Shown: piece after piece, positions 60,654-64,000 of the stretch
How the letters are laid out: every line of letters starts with the position of its first letter
Numbering within the stretch: position 1 is the first letter of the stretch
Position numbers and translations under genes: made by a program
Notes under the pieces: model-generated
Told to the model about the DNA's origin: nothing
Seen by the model: the letters and a program-made list of their open reading frames with translations, nothing else
Databases searched by the model: none
Assembly (NCBI RefSeq): GCF_003050835.1
Contig: NZ_QAOJ01000012.1
Coordinates: 62,001 to 126,000 of the forward strand
Source of the DNA: Pseudomonas sp. GV071
GTDB lineage: Bacteria; Pseudomonadota; Gammaproteobacteria; Pseudomonadales; Pseudomonadaceae
DNA: 64,000 bases
Direction of reading: 5' to 3'

Positions 60654-60752
60654 AAAAAGTGCACTTAAGTGCGCTTGATTACCCGGATAACCATCGGTGA
60701 CAGCTCAAGACAAAGGGTGAAGCCAAAAAAGGTGAACTTAAGTTCACCTTTT
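60654..60752. repeat. Two palindromic boxes at the right end of element B
   Basis: 60654-60676 is AAAAAGTGCACTTAAGTGCG plus CTT; 60727-60752 is a perfect 26-bp palindrome of AAAAGGTGAACTT and its reverse complement. They belong to the same family as the three boxes at 23557-23705, 37 kb away. Confidence 0.7.
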
Positions 60753-60856
60753 GTTCACTTTCTCCTCGATCTCTGCCTCAAGGCCCTCTCCAAACCAACT
60801 AACTGACGGTACCAGCTCGCCCTCCAAAAACGACCGCTCGTCCAATCAGCTGCATA

Positions 60857-60876
60857 GGGGGCATATTTGGGGGCAC
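60857..60876 (+). repeat. Probable integrase arm sites, right end of element B
   Basis: GGGGGCATATTTGGGGGCAC. Same two boxes as at 18907-18926 in exchanged order, about 60 bases inside the attachment core. Confidence 0.55.
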
Positions 60877-60937
60877 ATCAGAATGGAAATCAAAATAATG
60901 CATTACAGATCAAAAACTTAAGATGCTCATTAAAGAG

Positions 60938-60956
60938 CCCCCGGCTCCACCAAACA
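60938..60956 (+). repeat. Attachment core, right end of element B
   Basis: CCCCCGGCTCCACCAAACA, shared with the copies at 11588 and 18767. Only 19 bases are common, as expected if the outer bases of the longer copies came with the elements. Confidence 0.85.
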
Positions 60957-60957
60957 C

Positions 60958-60992
60958 AAAAAACCCCGAAGGCGCAGGCCTTCGGGGTTTTT
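60958..60992. terminator. Original host terminator of ssrA
   Basis: CCCCGAAGGC, GCA and GGCCTTCGGGG with A before and T after. Before the insertions it followed ssrA directly; now it ends the thioesterase transcript from the other side and is separated from ssrA by 49 kb. Confidence 0.8.
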
Positions 60993-61011
60993 CTTTGGGT
61001 ACGCAATTCGG

Positions 61012-61566
61012 TTACTTAGCGCCCAGCGCGCCCTCCTCCCCCCGCAACGCCGCACTCATCCCATCACAGCTGCGCGACCACCCCAGCAACCACTCCGGCA
61101 TCTCTGGTGACTGTTCGACCAAGCCCAGGTGCCGTGCGAACTCCCCCGGTGAAACGCCGCCCTTAGGCGAGCGAAACAACCCGCGCATGACCACTACACC
61201 CAGCACCCGCCCGTCTTTCACGAAGCGGTGTTCCATAAAGCTCCATTTCTCGTCCCAGCCGAGCATGCGGGTGTGGATTTCGAAGGTTTCGAATAGGCGA
61301 AGTTCGCGGCGGAATTTGCCCCAGGTGTCGCCGACTATGGGAACGGCTTTGTGCTTCAGCGCCACGCGAAAAGCGCCGCTGCGCAGGACGTAGTCCATGC
61401 GGCCGATGTCGGCGAGGGTGAAGTAGCGGCCGTTGGTGACGTGGCGGTTGAGGTCCAGGTCGGTGGGCCAAACGCGCATGCGCACGACGGTGGTGGCCAT
61501 GGGGGCGACCGGTTTACGCCAGGGGCGGCGCAGGAGCATGAGGATAAGTCGGAACCAGAGATTCAT
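61012..61566 (-). CDS. Acyl-CoA thioesterase, hotdog fold
   Basis: 184 residues. The 4HBT-type core is clear: MRVWPTDLDLNRHVTNGRYF (Asp and His/Asn of the active site), then TWGKFRRELRLFETFEIHTR and EHRFVKDGRVLGVVVMRGLF. Cleaves acyl-CoA thioesters; substrate not known. Single gene facing the ssrA terminator, probably host DNA. Confidence 0.85.
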   Translation of the reverse strand: MNLWFRLILMLLRRPWRKPVAPMATTVVRMRVWPTDLDLNRHVTNGRYFTLADIGRMDYVLRSGAFRVALKHKAVPIVGDTWGKFRRELRLFETFEIHTRMLGWDEKWSFMEHRFVKDGRVLGVVVMRGLFRSPKGGVSPGEFARHLGLVEQSPEMPEWLLGWSRSCDGMSAALRGEEGALGAK

Positions 61567-61671
61567 ATGTACGCCAATCAGTGTGTGATGGCGGGCATCT
61601 TAGTGCGCGCCGATGGGCTACAGTAGGTGCGCAAATGACTTTTTTCATGCGAAATGCGCAACAGGCCTGCT

Positions 61672-62637
61672 ATGCACGTGACCTTGCTTCTGGCGGACCA
61701 GTGCTCCGCTGCCAGCGCCAACATCGCGCTTGAGGTGTTGAGTGCGGCCAATCAATTCGCCGCGACCGATGCGCCGCTGTTCGAGGTGGTAATCGCCTCT
61801 CTCGATGGGGCCAACGTGACCTCGCAAGCCGGCCAGGTGCTGCAGGTGCAGCAGGCGATGGACGCCATCGGCCACACCGACCTGGTGCTGGTGCCGGGAT
61901 TTTTGTTCACCTTGCGCCAGGCTCTACCGGCCTTCCCCGCCTATGCCGATTGGCTAAATCGTCAGCACGCGCAAGGGGCGGTGGTGGCGTCGATGTGCAC
62001 GGCGGCGTTTATGTTGGCGGAGGCGGGTTTGCTCGATGCACGGCGCGCTACGACCCATTGGGCGTTTGCGGAGTTTTTTCGCCGGCGTTATGGGCAGGTG
62101 CTGCTGGATGAAGGGCAGATTCTGTGTGAGGACGACCGGGTGATCACTTCGGGCGGCGCCAGTGCGGCGATGGATTTGCTGCTGCATGTGGTTCGGCGTT
62201 TTGCCTCGCTGGAGCTGGCGCAGCAGTGTGGCAAATACCTTCTGGTGGACGCAGTGCGCAGCGAGCAGTCGGTGTATGTGATGTGGTCGCTTCCGAAAAG
62301 CCATGGCGATACCGACATTCTGCGGGTACAGCAGTGGCTGGAAGAGCACTTCGCCGAGCCATTGTTGATCGACGATCTGGCCCAGCAATTCGGCTTCGGT
62401 GTGCGCAACTTCAAGCGGCGGTTCAAAGAAGCCACGGGCTATACGCCGATCGCCTACCTGCAGACTCTGCGCCTGGAAAAGGCCAAGCACTTGCTGGAGT
62501 CCACGCGCATGAGCCTGGACAGCATTACCTACAAGGTCGGTTACGAAGACAGCAATTCGTTTCGCCGCCTCTTTCAGCAGCGGGTTGGGCTGCTACCAGC
62601 GGCCTATCGCAAACGCTTTCAGGTGCGCGCCAGCTGA
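61672..62637 (+). CDS. GlxA-family AraC-type regulator
   Basis: 321 residues from ATG 61672 (an ATG six codons earlier has no better site). N-terminal DJ-1/PfpI-like domain (HVTLLLADQCSAASANIALE, GAVVASMCTAAFMLAEAGLL with the nucleophile-elbow Cys), C-terminal double helix-turn-helix (IDDLAQQFGFGVRNFKRRFK, ITYKVGYEDSNSFRRLFQQR). Such proteins sense small nitrogen or choline-type metabolites. Diverges from the thioesterase gene and may control it. Confidence 0.9.
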   Translation: MHVTLLLADQCSAASANIALEVLSAANQFAATDAPLFEVVIASLDGANVTSQAGQVLQVQQAMDAIGHTDLVLVPGFLFTLRQALPAFPAYADWLNRQHAQGAVVASMCTAAFMLAEAGLLDARRATTHWAFAEFFRRRYGQVLLDEGQILCEDDRVITSGGASAAMDLLLHVVRRFASLELAQQCGKYLLVDAVRSEQSVYVMWSLPKSHGDTDILRVQQWLEEHFAEPLLIDDLAQQFGFGVRNFKRRFKEATGYTPIAYLQTLRLEKAKHLLESTRMSLDSITYKVGYEDSNSFRRLFQQRVGLLPAAYRKRFQVRAS

Positions 62638-62646
62638 GGGCGCGCC

Positions 62647-63087
62647 TCACCACCAGCCGCTTTCGCCGTCCACCATCCTCTTGTAGAAGTCGATATTCGC
62701 GCGCAAACCGAACCACACGCCAAACGAGACGGTGGTGGCGCGAACCAGATGGCCATAGCCAAAAAATTCCAGAGCCAGCCCTACGGCGGTGGCCGCCAGT
62801 ACGGTCAGCACAAAGTACACCACCGCCTTTTTCCACATGCCTTTGGCGATGTAATAGAACGGGCCGAAGATGAAGGCCAGCACGTTCAGGCGCATGGCCC
62901 GTTGCCGTTCCTGGCGACTCAATTGTTTGAAGTTCGGCAGCTTGGCGCCGCCGGCCAGCGCAATAGCGTGGAAGCGGTCTTTCCAGGCCGGCGATACGGG
63001 CAACGCCTCAATCTGCTCGGTCAGAGGCAGTTGGCTGTTGGCGAGCAAACTCGCGGCGGGCGGGGTATAGGGGTTGGGGGCTTGCAT
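62647..63087 (-). CDS. DUF2628 membrane protein
   Basis: 146 residues from ATG 63087 (an upstream in-frame ATG is ignored: the family starts with MQAPNPYTPPAA-like sequence). A cytoplasmic part WKDRFHAIALAGGAKLPNFK, then helices FIFGPFYYIAKGMWKKAVVY, FVLTVLAATAVGLALEFFGY and TVSFGVWFGLRANIDFYKRM. Function unknown; widespread in Pseudomonas. Confidence 0.85.
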   Translation of the reverse strand: MQAPNPYTPPAASLLANSQLPLTEQIEALPVSPAWKDRFHAIALAGGAKLPNFKQLSRQERQRAMRLNVLAFIFGPFYYIAKGMWKKAVVYFVLTVLAATAVGLALEFFGYGHLVRATTVSFGVWFGLRANIDFYKRMVDGESGWW

Positions 63088-63323
63088 GCGACGTCCTTGT
63101 TGGCCGTGAAAGCGGTCGGCGCAGACTAGGACACGGCCGCGAAGCTGGCTAGTACCCGCCTGCCAACCGGTTCGCACTGTTCGGTAGCGGCAGGGCGAGC
63201 CTGACCACAGCAGCGTTTTTTGCCGCGTGAGAATCGCTTGCTACGACAATTTTTTCACGACGCTCATGGAAAGCTAAGCCCGGAAAAAAACCGCAATCGA
63301 GCACCATCCAAGGAGCCATTAAG

Positions 63324-63695
63324 ATGCTGGCAAGCACCTCGCCGCAGCTTGATACCGGAGCACAGAAGCCCCACCGTGAAGCGGACAAACACCTGCTTCG
63401 CACCCTGATCCAGAACGCAGGCCTGCGCTCGTCCATGTCGCGCCTGAAAGTAATGGCCGCCCTGTGTGACGCCAGCGCCAGGGGACGCACTCAGGGTGTT
63501 GGCGTTTCTGGCAGTGAACTACACCAACAATTGAGCCGCGCCGGTGAACCGCTGTGCCTGGCCAGCGTGCGCGACGTGTTACGCCGCCTGCAGCAAAACG
63601 GCTTAGTGCAACGGACGGGGCGTGATCAGTACTGCCTGGCTCCGGATGTGGAGGACACTCTGATGGGCGGGCACATGGACGTCACGCTTGCCTAG
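63324..63695 (+). CDS. Fur-like winged-helix regulator, short form
   Basis: 123 residues. The DNA-binding half of a Fur-type protein: IQNAGLRSSMSRLKVMAALC, ISGSE-like VSGSELHQQLSRAGEPLCLA, SVRDVLRRLQQNGLVQRTGR. The metal-binding dimerisation half is missing and the gene stops where it would begin, so it would not respond to metal like Fur. Short forms of this sort are usual in Pseudomonas; no frameshift is visible. Confidence 0.75.
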   Translation: MLASTSPQLDTGAQKPHREADKHLLRTLIQNAGLRSSMSRLKVMAALCDASARGRTQGVGVSGSELHQQLSRAGEPLCLASVRDVLRRLQQNGLVQRTGRDQYCLAPDVEDTLMGGHMDVTLA

Positions 63696-63809
63696 TTGAC
63701 CCAGCCTTCACGAAACGCTAGACAGGCAGCGCAAGGTGACAACTCCTACAACTTTCCGCGTGCGGGCTGCCGAACTCAGCTAAACCGGAGGCTACCCCGT
63801 GAGTCCTGG

Positions 63810-64000
63810 TCAGCGTAATCCCCCTTCGGTAAATCCACTCTTACCCTTGAGCAAATCGCGACGGATGCGATCCAGGTTGACCATGCGCAACTCGCCAATC
63901 GTCACGCTCGGCAACATGCCGATTTCCAGCCAATGGGCCACCTTTTTCAACCGAGATACCGGTCATGGCGGCAAAGGTGCCAACGCCGCAATAGTCGAAC
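63810..64000 (-). pseudogene. Frameshifted small DNA-binding protein of a Pf-like element (partial)
   Basis: Read from the right edge, FDYCGVGTFAAMTGISVEK matches the product of 16037-16249, then the frame is lost at a run of five A; dropping one base restores VAHWLEIGMLPSVTIGELRM, VNLDRIRRDLLKGKSGF, the aligned second half, to the stop at 63810. The gene begins outside the window. It marks a second, possibly decayed, element of the same family as element A. Confidence 0.7.

Larger units (their letters stand above)
60587..60937. other. Right-end region of element B
   Basis: 350 bases without a gene: two palindromic boxes (60654-60752), the mirrored GGGGGCA boxes (60857-60876) and an AT-rich stretch up to the attachment core. 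Confidence 0.6.
18767..60956. mobile_element. Element B: 42-kb genomic island at ssrA with P4-type integrase
   Basis: Left limit is the 18767 copy of the ssrA 3' end, right limit a 19-bp core copy (60938-60956) followed by the host ssrA terminator. Two GGGGGCA boxes lie just inside each end (18907-18926 and 60857-60876) in mirror order. The P4-type integrase is the first gene. The left third is plasmid-like; the rest is a mosaic of export, transport, envelope and unknown genes containing three further tyrosine recombinases and two gene remnants, so it was built by several events. That the whole 42 kb moved as one unit is inferred. Confidence 0.75.

Noticed and set aside
60938..60956. Possible tRNA 3' end
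   Set aside because: Only 19 bases match; it is the right attachment core of element B.

Overview
The window is a chromosomal segment of a Pseudomonas, most likely of the fluorescens/putida side of the genus. The best single piece of evidence is a complete tmRNA gene (ssrA, 11226-11613) whose tag reads ANDDNYGAQLAA, the Pseudomonas form. High-GC coding, ArcD-, SulP- and GlxA-like proteins and a Mu-like phage of the B3/D3112 kind agree with this.

Layout. (1) 1 to about 8.1 kb: the early-gene end of a Mu-like transposable prophage, read leftwards (Ner, transposase A, ATPase B, a row of small early proteins, Mor-type activator, start of a lysozyme) with the repressor diverging rightwards. (2) About 8.1-11.6 kb: host sequence, a hybrid sensor kinase and ssrA. 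(3) 11.6-18.8 kb: a 7.2-kb integrated element (called A here) that enters at the 3' end of ssrA. It has a filamentous-phage (Pf-like) replication protein and integrase and small DNA-binding proteins, but no coat, adsorption or Zot gene. It carries two accessory modules: a DUF5343 + DUF4145-like gene pair, and one long ATPase-TOPRIM gene that looks like a fused PARIS (AriA-AriB) anti-phage protein. (4) 18.8-60.95 kb: a second element (B, 42 kb) in the same site, with a P4-type integrase next to its left end. Its left third is plasmid-like (AlpA, TrfA-type replication protein, ParA, a ribbon-helix-helix partner and 18 heptad repeats). Its middle and right parts are a mosaic: a five-gene export operon built around an 1,783-residue surface protein, a pitrilysin-type protease, transporters, an autotransporter, lipoproteins and many small unknown genes. 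(5) 60.95-64 kb: host sequence again (the original ssrA terminator, thioesterase, GlxA-type regulator, DUF2628 protein, Fur-like protein) and, at the edge, a frameshifted fragment of a second Pf-like element.

The two islands are tandem. A 33-bp copy of the ssrA 3' end recurs at 18767, a 19-bp core recurs at 60938, and each element has its own pair of short repeats just inside its ends that look like integrase arm sites. Each insertion also brings a new terminator directly behind the ssrA copy, so ssrA stays terminated.

The two most interesting systems are element A, which looks like a minimal filamentous-phage satellite loaded with defence cargo, and the export operon at 30.1-41.3 kb, which encodes a TolC-like channel, a periplasmic adaptor, the giant protein with an N-terminal caspase-like DUF4347 domain, an HlyD-like protein and a PqqD-M50 protease-HlyD fusion, but no ABC ATPase. 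All family assignments were made by reading the sequences; no database search was run.
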